A stretch of 64,000 nt of DNA from the NCBI RefSeq assembly GCF_014639875.1, contig NZ_BMGD01000004.1:186001-250000 (forward strand), read 5' to 3'. The notes under the pieces were generated by a model, which was given only the letters and a program-made list of their open reading frames with translations, had not been told where the DNA came from and made no database searches. The position numbers and the translations under genes were made by a program. Positions within the stretch are counted from its first letter, which is position 1; each line of letters opens with the position of its first letter. Below, in pieces: positions 39,620-48,750 of the stretch. This DNA comes from Blastomonas aquatica. Lineage in GTDB: Bacteria; Pseudomonadota; Alphaproteobacteria; Sphingomonadales; Sphingomonadaceae.

Positions 39620-39798
39620 CAGTCGTTGTCCAGCTCTGCGCCATCGACCACCCTGCCCTCTCGCAAAGCTTCAGCCGAATGGAGTGTTCGTTGCGACTTG
39701 GTCTGGCCGAACTTGGCCCGGTTCGCGGCAGCCAGTGCCTCGCCCTGCCTGCGTTTGTGGGCCTTGCGTGCCTGTCTCAAGTTGATGATGTCCGCCAT
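39619..39798 (-). CDS. DUF4169 family protein
   Basis: This 59-aa basic protein begins MADIINLRQARKAHKRRQGE and continues AKFGQTKSQRTL..A, the typical DUF4169 pattern. The start at 39798 gives the usual family length; the frame is open for another 58 codons upstream, but those overlap the neighbouring gene. It sits in a small operon of short proteins. Confidence 0.85.
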   Translation of the reverse strand: MADIINLRQARKAHKRRQGEALAAANRAKFGQTKSQRTLHSAEALREGRVVDGAELDND

Positions 39799-39802
39799 CA
39801 CC

Positions 39803-40075
39803 TCAGGCTCCGTCGGGCTGTTGCGCTGCCGCTTCGGACTTTTCCATAAATTGTCGCGCAAGGTCACGCTCTGCCCGGTCGGCAAAGGTCCGGTCGATGT
39901 CCGGAGCGCTGCCGAACATGAACAGCATGCACCAGATCGCGAAACGCGCACCGCTATCCGTTGCAAGCCCAAGGTCGACCTTCATGCGCTCCACCGCCGA
40001 GGCGAGTGCCTGCGGTGCAATGCTGGACGGATCGCGCGTCCCGAAATAGCGTTCCAGCTGATCTTCAAAGGTCAT
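39803..40075 (-). CDS. Small conserved protein, hypothetical
   Basis: This 90-aa protein from MTFEDQLERYFG has a central GLATDSGARFAIWCMLFMFG segment and an ASP-rich end. It is largely helical and probably soluble. It lies 4 bp upstream of the DUF4169 gene and 32 bp after the VOC gene, so it may belong to the same transcript. The frame opens 33 bp earlier, but MTFEDQ is the more plausible start. Confidence 0.7.
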   Translation of the reverse strand: MTFEDQLERYFGTRDPSSIAPQALASAVERMKVDLGLATDSGARFAIWCMLFMFGSAPDIDRTFADRAERDLARQFMEKSEAAAQQPDGA

Positions 40076-40107
40076 GGACCGGTCCTGTCTGCGTGAATCG
40101 CGCCGCA

Positions 40108-40656
40108 TTAAGCCGCATCAGGATCCTTATGCAACCAGTCGGCATGCCGAGGTGCCTTTTTGGTCTCGTTCCATTCATCGAGCATCAGAGGCGCAACCCG
40201 CTTGAGCTCGATATACTGCTCGGGAGTGCCAATGTTGCAGGCAAGCTCGACCCGGTGCCCGTTGGGATCGAAGAAATAGATCGAGCGGAAAATGCCGTGA
40301 AAGGTCGGCCCCAGCACATCGACACCCAGACCCTCGATATGCGCTTTGGCCGCCATCAGCGTGTCGATGTCTGCCACTTCGAACGCGATGTGCTGCACCC
40401 ACTCGGGGGTATTGGTGTCGCGCCCCATATCGGGCTGCTCGGGCAGTTCGAAGAACGCCAGAACGTTGCCTCCGCCACAATCGAGGAAGACGTGCATATA
40501 CGGGTCATATGCCCCGGTGGATGGAACATGGTCTTCTGAGAATGCGCTGGTGAAGGTCATCCCCAGTACGATCTCATACCATTCGACGGTCTGCTTCGCG
40601 TCACGGCAGCGATACGCGACGTGGTGAATGCGCGACAGTGCGAACGGCGCATTCAT
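40108..40656 (-). CDS. VOC-superfamily (glyoxalase/dioxygenase-fold) protein
   Basis: This 182-aa protein has paired beta-alpha-beta modules. Candidate metal ligands are the His in [12 protein letters not shown], the His in [12 protein letters not shown], and the Glu in [12 protein letters not shown]. The start overlaps the stop of the HPPD gene by 4 bp, which suggests a role next to tyrosine or aromatic degradation. The exact reaction is unknown. Confidence 0.85.
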   Translation of the reverse strand: MNAPFALSRIHHVAYRCRDAKQTVEWYEIVLGMTFTSAFSEDHVPSTGAYDPYMHVFLDCGGGNVLAFFELPEQPDMGRDTNTPEWVQHIAFEVADIDTLMAAKAHIEGLGVDVLGPTFHGIFRSIYFFDPNGHRVELACNIGTPEQYIELKRVAPLMLDEWNETKKAPRHADWLHKDPDAA

Positions 40657-41756
40657 TCTGCAGGTTCCTGCACCTTGAGCACGCCGCGGCGAAGCTGGTC
40701 TTCTTCCATCGACTTGAACAGCGCGGTGAAGTTGCCGTTGCCGAAGCCTTCGTCCTTCTTGCGCTGGATGAACTCGAAGAACACCGGGCCGATCACTGGT
40801 TGACCGAATATCTGCAGCAGCAGGCGCGGGTCGTTGTTTTCGGTCGAGCCATCAAGCAGGATGCCGCGCATCTGCAACTCTTCGACCGGCTCGCCGTGTC
40901 CCGGCAGACGTTCTTCCAGCGCCTCGTAATAGGTTCCAGGCGGCGGGGTCATCAATGGTGCGCCCATCGCCTTGATCCTGTCGAGGCAGCCGATCAGGTC
41001 ATCGCAGATGAACGCGATGTGCTGGATCCCCTCACCATTGTACGCGCGCAGGAACTCGTCGATCTGGCCGCCGCCCTTGGCGCCTTCCTCGTTCAGCGGA
41101 ATGCGAATCTTGCCGTCGGGCGCGGTCATCGCGCGGCTGGTGAGGCCGGTATATTCGCCCTTGATGTCGAAGAAGCGAATTTCGCGGAAGTTGAAGACCC
41201 GTTCGTAGAACTTAGCCCAATGGTCCATACGGCCGCCATAGACATTGTGCGTCAGGTGATCGATCATCTGGAAGCCCGCACCGACCGGGTGGCGGTCGAC
41301 GCCAGGGAGATATTCGAAATCGATATCGTAGATCGACAACGCATCGGAATTATCGAGGCTGGCATAGCGATCGATCAGATAGATCATTGCACCGCCGATA
41401 CCGCGGATGGCCGGCAGCCGCAGTTCCATGGGGCCGGTGCGTGTTTCAACCGGCTCAGCGCCGCGATCGAGAGCTTCTTTATAGGCCACGCTAGCGTTGC
41501 GGACGCGAAAGCCCATGCCGCACGCCGACGGACCATGCTCGGCGGCGAAATAGGCCGCAGGGCTGGCAGGCTCATAATTGGCGATCAGGTTGATATCGCC
41601 CTGGCGCCACAGATGGACGTCCTTGGACCGGTGCTGGGCAATGCGCGTGAAGCCCATCGCGGTAAACACCGGTTCGAGCAGACCCTTTTCGGGCGCGCAG
41701 AATTCGATGAATTCAAATCCGTCCAGACCCAAAGGGTTCTCGAATAGATCGGCCAT
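40653..41756 (-). CDS. hppD: 4-Hydroxyphenylpyruvate dioxygenase
   Basis: This 367-aa Fe(II) enzyme converts 4-hydroxyphenylpyruvate to homogentisate in tyrosine catabolism. The C-terminal half has the metal ligands in [12 protein letters not shown] (His), [11 protein letters not shown] (His) and [18 protein letters not shown] (Glu). Two VOC-type halves are present. The start at 41756 ([14 protein letters not shown]) has AGGAGA about 8 nt upstream; the frame is open for 27 codons more, but that stretch is atypical. It is followed, with a 4-bp overlap, by a VOC protein. No homogentisate dioxygenase is in the window. Confidence 0.95.
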   Translation of the reverse strand: MADLFENPLGLDGFEFIEFCAPEKGLLEPVFTAMGFTRIAQHRSKDVHLWRQGDINLIANYEPASPAAYFAAEHGPSACGMGFRVRNASVAYKEALDRGAEPVETRTGPMELRLPAIRGIGGAMIYLIDRYASLDNSDALSIYDIDFEYLPGVDRHPVGAGFQMIDHLTHNVYGGRMDHWAKFYERVFNFREIRFFDIKGEYTGLTSRAMTAPDGKIRIPLNEEGAKGGGQIDEFLRAYNGEGIQHIAFICDDLIGCLDRIKAMGAPLMTPPPGTYYEALEERLPGHGEPVEELQMRGILLDGSTENNDPRLLLQIFGQPVIGPVFFEFIQRKKDEGFGNGNFTALFKSMEEDQLRRGVLKVQEPAE

Positions 41757-41863
41757 GACATCATTCTCCTGCGCTGTTGCTGTGCGCACAGGAATACCCC
41801 GATGGCAAACTGGTGTCAATTGAAACCATATTGGCACGTGAGACCAGCACGAGACTGAAACAG

Positions 41864-41891
41864 AAAAAGGCGGGCAATCTGCCCGCCTTTT
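41864..41891. terminator. Terminator, both directions
   Basis: GGCGGGCA (41869-41876) and TGCCCGCC (41880-41887) form a perfect hairpin with an ATC loop, bordered by AAAAA and TTTT. On the minus strand it follows the tRNA-Arg gene and ends its transcript. Confidence 0.85.
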
Positions 41892-41917
41892 CAGTCCAAT
41901 TTCCCGCTGGAGGGGAA

Positions 41918-41994
41918 TGGTGCGCCCGGAACGATTCGAACGTCCGACCCTCAGATTCGTAGTCTGATGCTCTATCCAGCTGAGCTACGGGCGC
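41918..41994 (-). tRNA. tRNA-Arg(ACG)
   Basis: On the minus strand it reads GCGCCCGTAGCTCAGCTGGA, then the anticodon arm CAGACTACGAATCTG (loop CTACGAA, anticodon ACG), a variable region, and the T-arm GTTCGAATC. It ends with GGGCGC, the discriminator A and an encoded CCA (77 nt including CCA). The acceptor stem GCGCCCG/CGGGCGC pairs fully. It is followed by a terminator at 41864-41891. Confidence 0.97.
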
Positions 41995-42059
41995 GTTGGA
42001 AGTGGCCACATAGTCAGAGGCCTCAGGTATGGCAACACCTTTTTCCGCCAGCCCACGCT

Positions 42060-42491
42060 TTATTCTGCGTCGCAGCGATAGTGCGGGGATTGCGCGATGC
42101 TGGCAAGCAGCGGCAGATCGGCTGGCGGCATCGGCAAGGTGTACAGCTCGGCGACCGTCGTCCATCGAATCGCACTGGCATGCAGAGGCTGTGGCTCGCC
42201 CTGCCAGTGCACGCAACGATACAGCAGGAGGATCAGATGACGCTTGCCCAGCGGATCACTTGCAAAGCTCATCGGAAGCAGGTCCGCCGGGTTCACGGCA
42301 ATCCCCAATTCCTCGCGCAGTTCTCGCGCCAAGGCCGCCTCGGGCGTTTCACCCGGCTCGATCTTGCCCCCGGGAAATTCCCAGAGCCCGGCCATTGATG
42401 TTCCAGGTGGCCGCTGCTGGACCAGGATACGACCATCGGCGTCTGCCAGCAGTGCCGCCACAACGGGGAAGAGTGTCGGATAAATTTCCAT
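42060..42491 (-). CDS. mutT: MutT-type Nudix hydrolase (8-oxo-dGTP family)
   Basis: This 143-aa protein has the Nudix box GGKIEPGETPEAALARELRE-ELGI, which gives the Gx5Ex7REUxEExGU pattern. The ILVQQRPPGTSMAGLWEFPG strand before it is typical of MutT. It likely hydrolyses oxidised dGTP to avoid mutations. The start at 42491 (MEIYPTLFPVVAALL) fits the family; an upstream ATG would add 35 atypical residues. It runs divergently from the pilin genes. Confidence 0.88.
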   Translation of the reverse strand: MEIYPTLFPVVAALLADADGRILVQQRPPGTSMAGLWEFPGGKIEPGETPEAALARELREELGIAVNPADLLPMSFASDPLGKRHLILLLYRCVHWQGEPQPLHASAIRWTTVAELYTLPMPPADLPLLASIAQSPHYRCDAE

Positions 42492-42578
42492 GTCGAGTGC
42501 CGGATTTAACCTTTTGGAAACGCGATTTTGCAAAATTGCAGCCGGGGCAAGGGGGTCCCGGCCAGTTTGGGATCCAGT

Positions 42579-42755
42579 ATGCGCCAGATTTTCCAAGTGT
42601 TGGCCAGATCAAAACGGGGCGCAACCGCAATTGAATACGGGTTGATCGCGGCTCTCATCGCGGTCGCCTGCATGACTGCAATCACCTCGGTGGCTGACAA
42701 TACGATCGGGATGTGGGGCTATGTCAAAACCAACATCGTCCCCAAGGAAGAATGA
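42579..42755 (+). CDS. Flp-family type IVb pilin (first copy)
   Basis: This 58-aa protein has the Flp motif RGATAIEYGLIAALIAV, with the prepilin cleavage site before the hydrophobic helix. The C-terminus (NTIGMWGYVKTNIVPKEE) has a Trp and a Tyr. No cpa/tad assembly genes are in the window. It lies 129 bp before the second pilin. Confidence 0.85.
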   Translation: MRQIFQVLARSKRGATAIEYGLIAALIAVACMTAITSVADNTIGMWGYVKTNIVPKEE

Positions 42756-42884
42756 TGTGTCGGGATTTCAGACACCCGGCAAAATTTAGGAATATCGTAA
42801 GCATTTAGATTTACTCCCGGTCCTGTCCAATCGGAACTGTGAAGATGGGACGGGGAAGTGAAGACCTCGAACAGGAGACCTGAC

Positions 42885-43064
42885 ATGAAGACCATTCGCA
42901 ACATTCTCGGCAACAAGAAGGGCGCAACTGCCATCGAGTACGGCCTGATCGCCGCTCTGATCGCCGTCGCCGCCATCACCGCCATGAGCTCGCTCGGCAC
43001 CAACCTGGGCAGCACCTTCAACGCAGTCAGCACCAAGCTGACCACTCAGGCACCGGCACCCTGA
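42885..43064 (+). CDS. Flp-family type IVb pilin (second copy)
   Basis: This 59-aa protein, KKGATAIEYGLIAALIAV, is almost identical in the core to the first pilin but has a Thr/Ser-rich C-terminus. A good AGGAG site lies 7 nt before the ATG at 42885. A strong terminator follows. It is probably the major pilin, expressed separately, for tight adherence pili. Confidence 0.92.
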   Translation: MKTIRNILGNKKGATAIEYGLIAALIAVAAITAMSSLGTNLGSTFNAVSTKLTTQAPAP

Positions 43065-43087
43065 GCTAGTCCGCGTTAACAGGCTGA

Positions 43088-43117
43088 AAAGGGCGGCAGC
43101 GATGCCGCCCTTTTTTT
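43088..43117. terminator. Intrinsic terminator after the Flp pilin
   Basis: GGGCGGCA (43091-43098) and TGCCGCCC (43103-43110) pair perfectly around GCGA, with a run of seven T after it and AAA before it. It separates the pilin (plus) from the convergent M48 gene (minus), so it may serve both. Confidence 0.93.
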
Positions 43118-43130
43118 GTGCCTCGCACCC

Positions 43131-44618
43131 TCAATACGTGACGATCTTGACCTTCTGGCCAGGCGCCAGCGCCGCATTGGCCGTCAACCCGTTGAGCGCG
43201 ACAAACCGCTCCACCTTCAGATCGTCATACGCCATGCGTGCTGCCAGCGATTGAACGCTGTCCCCGCGCGCAACCGTCACAACGCGGACACGCCGGGGCC
43301 GGATGCCTGCAGCCTCGGTCCCCGATAGCCGCCGCACGCTCTGGTACATCGGCGTGAACACGCCGCTCTGGCCGGCAGGGGTGACCGCGGTAAAATGATA
43401 GGCCCGGTTGTTGGCAAAGCTGTACGCAAAGATCGTGACGTCAACTGTCTGGCGGTTGGATGTGACCCGGGCGGTCGCAAACGCAGCGGGCAGCCCGTTG
43501 ACGGTCGTCCGCTGGATCTGGCCATAATTCAGCTGCTGGTTGCCGCCCACCGCGCGAAACGCCTGGTCGACATAGCGCGTGAGATCGCCCGAATACGCGG
43601 CCATGCTGAACTGGGCCTGCGATGACTGCCCGGTAATCGAAACCGAACTGGTGCCGTTCTGCATCGCATAACCCTGCGGCACCGCGAACTTCAGCCCCAG
43701 ATCGGGGTGCAGGAACTCCCTGCCCTGCACCATCCCCTGCTTGGGATCGTCACCATACAGCAACCCGTCGAGCCGCGAGAGAAACACGTCGCGATTGCGC
43801 TGGGTACCGCTGAACCTGGCTGCCAGCGTGGCCGCGCGCGATACACGTCTGGCCGGATCGGGATGGGTGCTGGCCCATTCAGGCACCGATCGCGCGTCGG
43901 AACCTTGGGCCCGGCTATCGATCGCCTGCTGCCCGGCAAGCGAGGCCAGCATCGAGGACAGCGCGCGGGGATCGTACCCTGCGCTGCTGAGATAGCGCAC
44001 ACCCAGATCGTCGGCCTCTTCCTCCTGCCTGCGCGAGTATTTGAGCGTGAGAAGCTGCGTGCCGGTGCCGAACACCTGCTGGCCAAGCGCCCCTGCCGCA
44101 CCATCACCCAGCAGGACCGCAGCACCGATCTGGCCAAGCAGGCCAATGATGCTGTTGCGCTGTGATGCCCTTTGCCGCTTTTCGGAATGCCGTGCCGCGA
44201 CATGGCCGACCTCGTGCCCCAGGACGCCTGCCAGCTCGGCCTCGTCATTCATCAGCGCCATGAGCTGGCGGGTGACATAGACATAGCCTCCAGGGATGGC
44301 AAAGGCGTTGTTCACTGGCGAATTGAGCAGGGTGACGGTGAAATCGTCGCGCGCATTGCCAAGACCCGATTGAACCGCAATGCCCTTGCCCACCTGGACC
44401 ACATAGGGTGTCTGCGCGACCTGATATGCGCCGCCGAACTCCTCGAGCAGCTTGGGATGGACTTCAGCGCCTTGGCGCTTTTCCGAAGCGGTGATCGATT
44501 GCGCCTGTGCGACAAGTGCCTGGGCTTGCGGAGTGGCCTGCCCACTGACAAGCGCCACCGCGCCGACACCCGACACGATCATCAAGGTCAAAATCTTGAT
44601 CCGACGCGCCATTCGCAT
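43131..44618 (-). CDS. M48-family metalloprotease with C-terminal LysM-like domain
   Basis: This 495-aa protein has an N-terminal signal peptide (about 1-30) and a zinc-protease core with HEVGH at 135-139. A third ligand is probably in the EEEADDLG helix. The second half has a beta-rich region, and a LysM-like module (VTVARGDSVQSLAARMAYDD .. LAPGQKVKIV) is at the end. It is likely periplasmic, BepA/Loi-like, in outer-membrane protein quality control. It runs in the same direction as accA, with a 125-bp gap. Confidence 0.9.
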   Translation of the reverse strand: MRMARRIKILTLMIVSGVGAVALVSGQATPQAQALVAQAQSITASEKRQGAEVHPKLLEEFGGAYQVAQTPYVVQVGKGIAVQSGLGNARDDFTVTLLNSPVNNAFAIPGGYVYVTRQLMALMNDEAELAGVLGHEVGHVAARHSEKRQRASQRNSIIGLLGQIGAAVLLGDGAAGALGQQVFGTGTQLLTLKYSRRQEEEADDLGVRYLSSAGYDPRALSSMLASLAGQQAIDSRAQGSDARSVPEWASTHPDPARRVSRAATLAARFSGTQRNRDVFLSRLDGLLYGDDPKQGMVQGREFLHPDLGLKFAVPQGYAMQNGTSSVSITGQSSQAQFSMAAYSGDLTRYVDQAFRAVGGNQQLNYGQIQRTTVNGLPAAFATARVTSNRQTVDVTIFAYSFANNRAYHFTAVTPAGQSGVFTPMYQSVRRLSGTEAAGIRPRRVRVVTVARGDSVQSLAARMAYDDLKVERFVALNGLTANAALAPGQKVKIVTY

Positions 44619-44743
44619 CCTCCATATGGTTTAATCCTACCGGTCTTTTGACCGCATGATGCCTTCAGCAGGCGACACGATCAAATGGCGTTTTCGTCCA
44701 AACGATGCAGGCACGCGCAGGTTGCGCAAAATGATAAAGCCGC

Positions 44744-45697
44744 TCAGAGCGCTCCGATCGCGAGGAACCGCGCCTCGCGCGCCGCACGAAGCTCGGCGGG
44801 GCTGAGCACCTTGAGCGTTTCGAGCTCTTCACGGACTGCCTTGGCCAGTTCCTGGATCGCCAGCGCGGAATCGCGATGCGCACCGCCGACGGGTTCCTTG
44901 ACGATTCGGTCGATGACATTGAGCCGTTTGAGGTCCGCTGCCGTCACCTGCATCGCCTCGGCAGCATCTGCTGCGCGATCCGCCGTACGCCACAGGATCG
45001 AGGCGCAGCCTTCGGGTGAGATCACCGAATAGACCGCATGTTCGAACATCAGCACGCGTTCGGCAGACGCCAGCGCAACGGCCCCGCCCGAACCGCCTTC
45101 GCCAACGATCGCAGAGACCATCGGCACGCCCAAGGTCAGGCAGCGTTCGGTCGAACGCGCGATCGCTTCAGCCTGGCCACGTTCCTCGGCCTGTACGCCG
45201 GGAAAAGCGCCGGAGGTATCGACCAGGGTCACCACGGGCAGCCCGAACCGGTCGGCCAGGTCCATCAGGCGGATCGCCTTGCGATAACCTTCGGGCTTGC
45301 CCATGCCAAAATTATGGCGGATGCGGCTTTCGGTGGTGTCGCCCTTTTCATGGCCGATCACGACCATGCGCTGTTCGCCCATCCGTGCAAAACCGCCCAT
45401 GATCGCCTTATCGTCGCCAAACGCACGATCTCCGGCGAGCGGCAGGAAATCATCGAACATGCCTGCGACATAATGCTTGAAGTGCGGGCGGGCCGGGTGG
45501 CGCGCGACCTGAGTCTTCTGCCACGGGGTCAGCCCGGCATAGGTCGAGGCGAGCAGCTTGCGGGACTTGGCAGCGAGCCGTTCGATCTCGCTCTCGATAT
45601 CGATCTCGCCGGTGTCGGCGGTTTCACGAAGTTCGGCGATGCGCGCATCGAGCGCTGCAATCGGCTTTTCGAATTCCAGATAGCTTGTCATGGTCAT
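44744..45697 (-). CDS. accA: Acetyl-CoA carboxylase carboxyltransferase subunit alpha
   Basis: This 317-aa protein of fatty-acid synthesis works with AccD to transfer the carboxyl group from biotin to acetyl-CoA. Conserved blocks include YLEFEKPIAALDARIAELRE, RAFGDDKAIMGGFARMGEQR, VTLVDTSGAFPGVQAEERGQ and GEGGSGGAVALASAERVLM. A second ATG (45691) two codons downstream is equally possible as start. It is preceded by xerD, 12 bp away, probably in the same transcript. Confidence 0.96.
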   Translation of the reverse strand: MTMTSYLEFEKPIAALDARIAELRETADTGEIDIESEIERLAAKSRKLLASTYAGLTPWQKTQVARHPARPHFKHYVAGMFDDFLPLAGDRAFGDDKAIMGGFARMGEQRMVVIGHEKGDTTESRIRHNFGMGKPEGYRKAIRLMDLADRFGLPVVTLVDTSGAFPGVQAEERGQAEAIARSTERCLTLGVPMVSAIVGEGGSGGAVALASAERVLMFEHAVYSVISPEGCASILWRTADRAADAAEAMQVTAADLKRLNVIDRIVKEPVGGAHRDSALAIQELAKAVREELETLKVLSPAELRAAREARFLAIGAL

Positions 45698-45709
45698 AGT
45701 TCTGCTTTG

Positions 45710-46633
45710 CTAGCCATGGCGTTGCCTGTCGGCAAGGTTCATCTGCGCCAGCGGGTGCCGGCGATTGACCAGCTCCACCAGTCGCTTGCTGTCGACATGC
45801 GTATAGATCTGCGTGGTGGCGATGTCGGCATGGCCCAGGAACGTCTGCAGCGTGCGCAGATCGGCGCCCCCCTCGAGCAGGTGCGTGGCAAAGGCATGGC
45901 GCAGCACATGCGGGCTGACCCGCGCCGGATCGATCCCGGCGCTTGCGGCGAATGCCTTGATCAGCTGATACAACCGGATGCGGCTGATATGCCCCGTGCG
46001 TGACGGAAAGAGCCAGCGCGTTTCCTGCGTGCTGACCGCAAGCCAGCGGGCCAGGGCATCGCGTGCACGCCCGGAAATCGGTACCAGCCGCTGCTTGTCG
46101 CCCTTGCCGGTGATCGCCAACAGCGGGCGGCCAACGCTGGCCGCAGCACGCGGCAGGCTGACGAGCTCGGTCGCCCGCAGGCCCGATCCGTACAGCAATT
46201 CGATCAGCGCGAGCAGCCGCAGGTCGGCAGGCCGCGCTTCAGGCGACGATGCGCGCTCCTCGGCCAGAGTGAACAACCGCGCGATGTCGTCGTGCGAAAG
46301 GATCTTGGGCAAGGGCCGCTGCAGCCGGGGCCGTGGCAGCGTTTTGGGGGCATTGCTGGTCGATCCGGCGGCAAGGCCTTCGTCTTCGAGAAATACGAAA
46401 AACCCACGCAATGCCGATGATTTGCGCGCCACGGTGCTCGAAGCAAGAGTACGCCAATCATGATCCAGCAAAGCAAGGCCCGCCTCGCCTGCCTGCGTTA
46501 ATCCCCCAGCCAAAGCTTCGGATGCCTGCTCGAGGTCGCGGCGATAGGCCGCAATCGTATTGGCCGCCGCGCCGCGCTCTGCCGCCATCATTTCCAGAAA
46601 CCGATCGATCAGACGGGCATCGTCGCCGGCCAT
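45710..46633 (-). CDS. xerD: Tyrosine recombinase XerD
   Basis: This 307-aa protein has the N-terminal SAM-like core-binding domain (NTIAAYRRDLEQASEALAGG) and a catalytic domain with all expected residues: Arg in GLRATE, Lys in ITGKGDKQR, HxxR in HVLRHAFATHLL, His in LGHADIATTQ, and Tyr in IYTHV. With XerC it resolves chromosome dimers at dif. No dif site was seen here. The neighbouring accA and aroK setting and normal length make a housekeeping recombinase, not a phage integrase, the more likely reading. Confidence 0.92.
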   Translation of the reverse strand: MAGDDARLIDRFLEMMAAERGAAANTIAAYRRDLEQASEALAGGLTQAGEAGLALLDHDWRTLASSTVARKSSALRGFFVFLEDEGLAAGSTSNAPKTLPRPRLQRPLPKILSHDDIARLFTLAEERASSPEARPADLRLLALIELLYGSGLRATELVSLPRAAASVGRPLLAITGKGDKQRLVPISGRARDALARWLAVSTQETRWLFPSRTGHISRIRLYQLIKAFAASAGIDPARVSPHVLRHAFATHLLEGGADLRTLQTFLGHADIATTQIYTHVDSKRLVELVNRRHPLAQMNLADRQRHG

Positions 46634-46636
46634 CGG

Positions 46637-48466
46637 TCAGGCGCGGCTGACGGCTTCTGCAGCGATCATCCGCGCTTCGGCCTGCCGCCCGACTGTCCGC
46701 AAGGCCGAGACGACATGGAACAGCTGGCGCGGAGTCATCGCAGACCAGTCGTTGCCCTGCATGCCCATCGCCACCAGCAGCGTGACCAGCCCGTCATTGC
46801 CTTGCGAAGCGGCGGTGCGGATCGCGCTGATCCAGCGGGATTGCCCACCAAATCTGATGCCGAGTTCGTCGGCCAGCGAATCGCGATCGCCATCACTGAT
46901 CCGGCCCAGACCGGCGAGGCCCGCAACCAGAAACGCACTCTTGCGCGCATCGGCGCTGTCGTCGTTGTCGAAGAACTGGCTCACCTGAGACGACGATAGC
47001 TGCGAGCGTCCGGGGGCCGCAAGCGCGAGCACCGCCCACCCAAGGCTACCTTCGGGCACCAAATTGGACCAGCGCGCGGCGCTGGTATCGAAGCCAGCAG
47101 AAACCATCGAGATGATCAGGTCGTCGCTCGATGCAACCAGATCTTTCGACGGAGCGACCCGTGCAGCGGCGTGTGCTGTCAAAATATGTGAAGAATAGCG
47201 AACAAACGCGTTGTCCGAGCGCGTCCACAATGCTTCCATCGCGCTCACCCGGTCATCGGCATCGGCCGCGACATATGCGCTGCGCAACTGGCCCATGCGA
47301 TCGCGCAAGGTTTCGTCGCTACCGATATCGTCAAAGGCGGCACCATACAGGTCGACCATATCGCTGCTGGAAAGGATGCCCATTGCTGCCGCCATATCAG
47401 CCGCCTGCACGCGCGAGGCCAGCGAGGCCATCGGAGCACGTGCGCGCCAGGCCTGATAGTTGCGGTCGGCGCTGGCGTAGAGCGTCTCGGGTGGTTCAAC
47501 ACCAGCGGTCAGGGCCAGCCCGAACCGCCAGCGGGTCAATTGACCAACGTCATCCCACTGGACAGTCACCGCACGCCTGCCGTTCAGGCTTGCGCCAACG
47601 ATCTTTTCCGCCAGCACGACGTCGATCCGGTCCATTCCACCTTGGCGCCGTGCCCGGTCGATCTGTTCCCGCGCCGAACTGCCCTCACCCGAAAAACCCG
47701 CACACATCGCGCGGATCAACTGCCATTCCTTGCCCTTGGCGGTATCGCCCGCAAACGGCAGCAGCGGGCACATGCCAAGCGGATCGGCAGCCGAAACATA
47801 GCTGGTCAGCGCGACATCGAGCAGCCGCGGCGTCGCTGCGGGCGGGTCGATTGCCTGCACCATCCGCACCGCGCCATCGGCCGAACCGATCCGCAACAGC
47901 AAGGCCGCGCGTTCCGCGGCGAAGTTCGCTCCGTTGATCCCCTGCGGCGTGTTCAGCTCGCTCAGCAACAGCCTTTGCAGACCCAGCGAGGCCCAACGCG
48001 AAATGAGCCGTCCGCCGGTGCGCCGCACCAGGGTTTGTGCGTAACGTCCGCCGATGTTGCCCAGCGACGATGCGGCATAGCCACCGTTTGCTTCGGTCAG
48101 CGGGCCGATCAGGTCGAGCGAGCGCCGTGCGCCGGGGGGCAGCGCCTGCGCGAGCGCCATCTGCGCCTCGAGCTGCTCCTGCAGCGCTGCGAGCTCCTCG
48201 CTCAGCGCTGCGTCGCTCTCTTCCTGTCCGGCCAGAGATGGCAGAGGATCAAGCGGTTGAACGGTCGCTGGCGAAGATGGCGGTGGGATTGTGCGGCCCG
48301 GTTCGGGCAGCGGAGGCGGTTCTGCTTGCGACGGTGCAGGTGCAGGATCGTTGAAGCCGGGAGGAAGCAGCGATTCGGGAGCGTCATTCTGACCGATCAC
48401 CGGTGCAGAAACAAACGCCACCGCCAACAGGCTGGCACAGCCAAGGAATAAGCCCCGCCGCATCAA
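46637..48466 (-). CDS. Long exported protein of unknown function
   Basis: This 609-aa protein has a signal peptide (about 1-25), then a Pro-rich linker (30-75) and a mainly helical, Ala-rich body like a superhelical repeat protein (for example GLQRLLLSELNTPQGINGAN, EWQLIRAMCAGFSGEGSSAR). It ends 3 bp before xerD and begins 2 bp after a small membrane protein gene, so it is in an operon. Possibly a periplasmic scaffold; function not known. Confidence 0.85.
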   Translation of the reverse strand: MMRRGLFLGCASLLAVAFVSAPVIGQNDAPESLLPPGFNDPAPAPSQAEPPPLPEPGRTIPPPSSPATVQPLDPLPSLAGQEESDAALSEELAALQEQLEAQMALAQALPPGARRSLDLIGPLTEANGGYAASSLGNIGGRYAQTLVRRTGGRLISRWASLGLQRLLLSELNTPQGINGANFAAERAALLLRIGSADGAVRMVQAIDPPAATPRLLDVALTSYVSAADPLGMCPLLPFAGDTAKGKEWQLIRAMCAGFSGEGSSAREQIDRARRQGGMDRIDVVLAEKIVGASLNGRRAVTVQWDDVGQLTRWRFGLALTAGVEPPETLYASADRNYQAWRARAPMASLASRVQAADMAAAMGILSSSDMVDLYGAAFDDIGSDETLRDRMGQLRSAYVAADADDRVSAMEALWTRSDNAFVRYSSHILTAHAAARVAPSKDLVASSDDLIISMVSAGFDTSAARWSNLVPEGSLGWAVLALAAPGRSQLSSSQVSQFFDNDDSADARKSAFLVAGLAGLGRISDGDRDSLADELGIRFGGQSRWISAIRTAASQGNDGLVTLLVAMGMQGNDWSAMTPRQLFHVVSALRTVGRQAEARMIAAEAVSRA

Positions 48467-48468
48467 AC

Positions 48469-48678
48469 TCAGCCTTCCGGCAGCGCAGTATCTGGGCCCG
48501 CACCCGAGGCGGTAGCGGTTGGAAGCGGAATCTGCTTTTCCACCCGGGCAGTCGACACTTCACCACCACGCGAATAGGCAAACACCAGAAACGCAACGAT
48601 CAGAACAGCCAGAACGATCAAAATCAACGGGCCCATCGGGCGCCTGCGCTGCCGGTAGTTCTGTCCCAAAATGGCCAT
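48469..48678 (-). CDS. Small single-pass membrane protein, hypothetical
   Basis: This 69-aa protein has a basic N-terminus (RQRRR), one membrane helix (GPLILIVLAVLIVAFLVFAY, about 16-35) and a short hydrophilic tail. It is the first gene of the xerD-accA transcript and divergent from aroK. An internal ATG (residue 15) is an alternative start. Confidence 0.78.
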   Translation of the reverse strand: MAILGQNYRQRRRPMGPLILIVLAVLIVAFLVFAYSRGGEVSTARVEKQIPLPTATASGAGPDTALPEG

Positions 48679-48750
48679 GGCCGAGATATGCTCCTTGTAG
48701 CCTCTAGAAAACTTGCGCCACCGCCTAGCCTATTTATAGGCTGCGCGGCA

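Noticed and set aside
45710-46633. Phage or ICE integrase next to tRNA-Arg
   Set aside because: The length, motifs and the xerD-accA setting indicate housekeeping XerD. The tRNA is 4 kb away and shows no att duplication.
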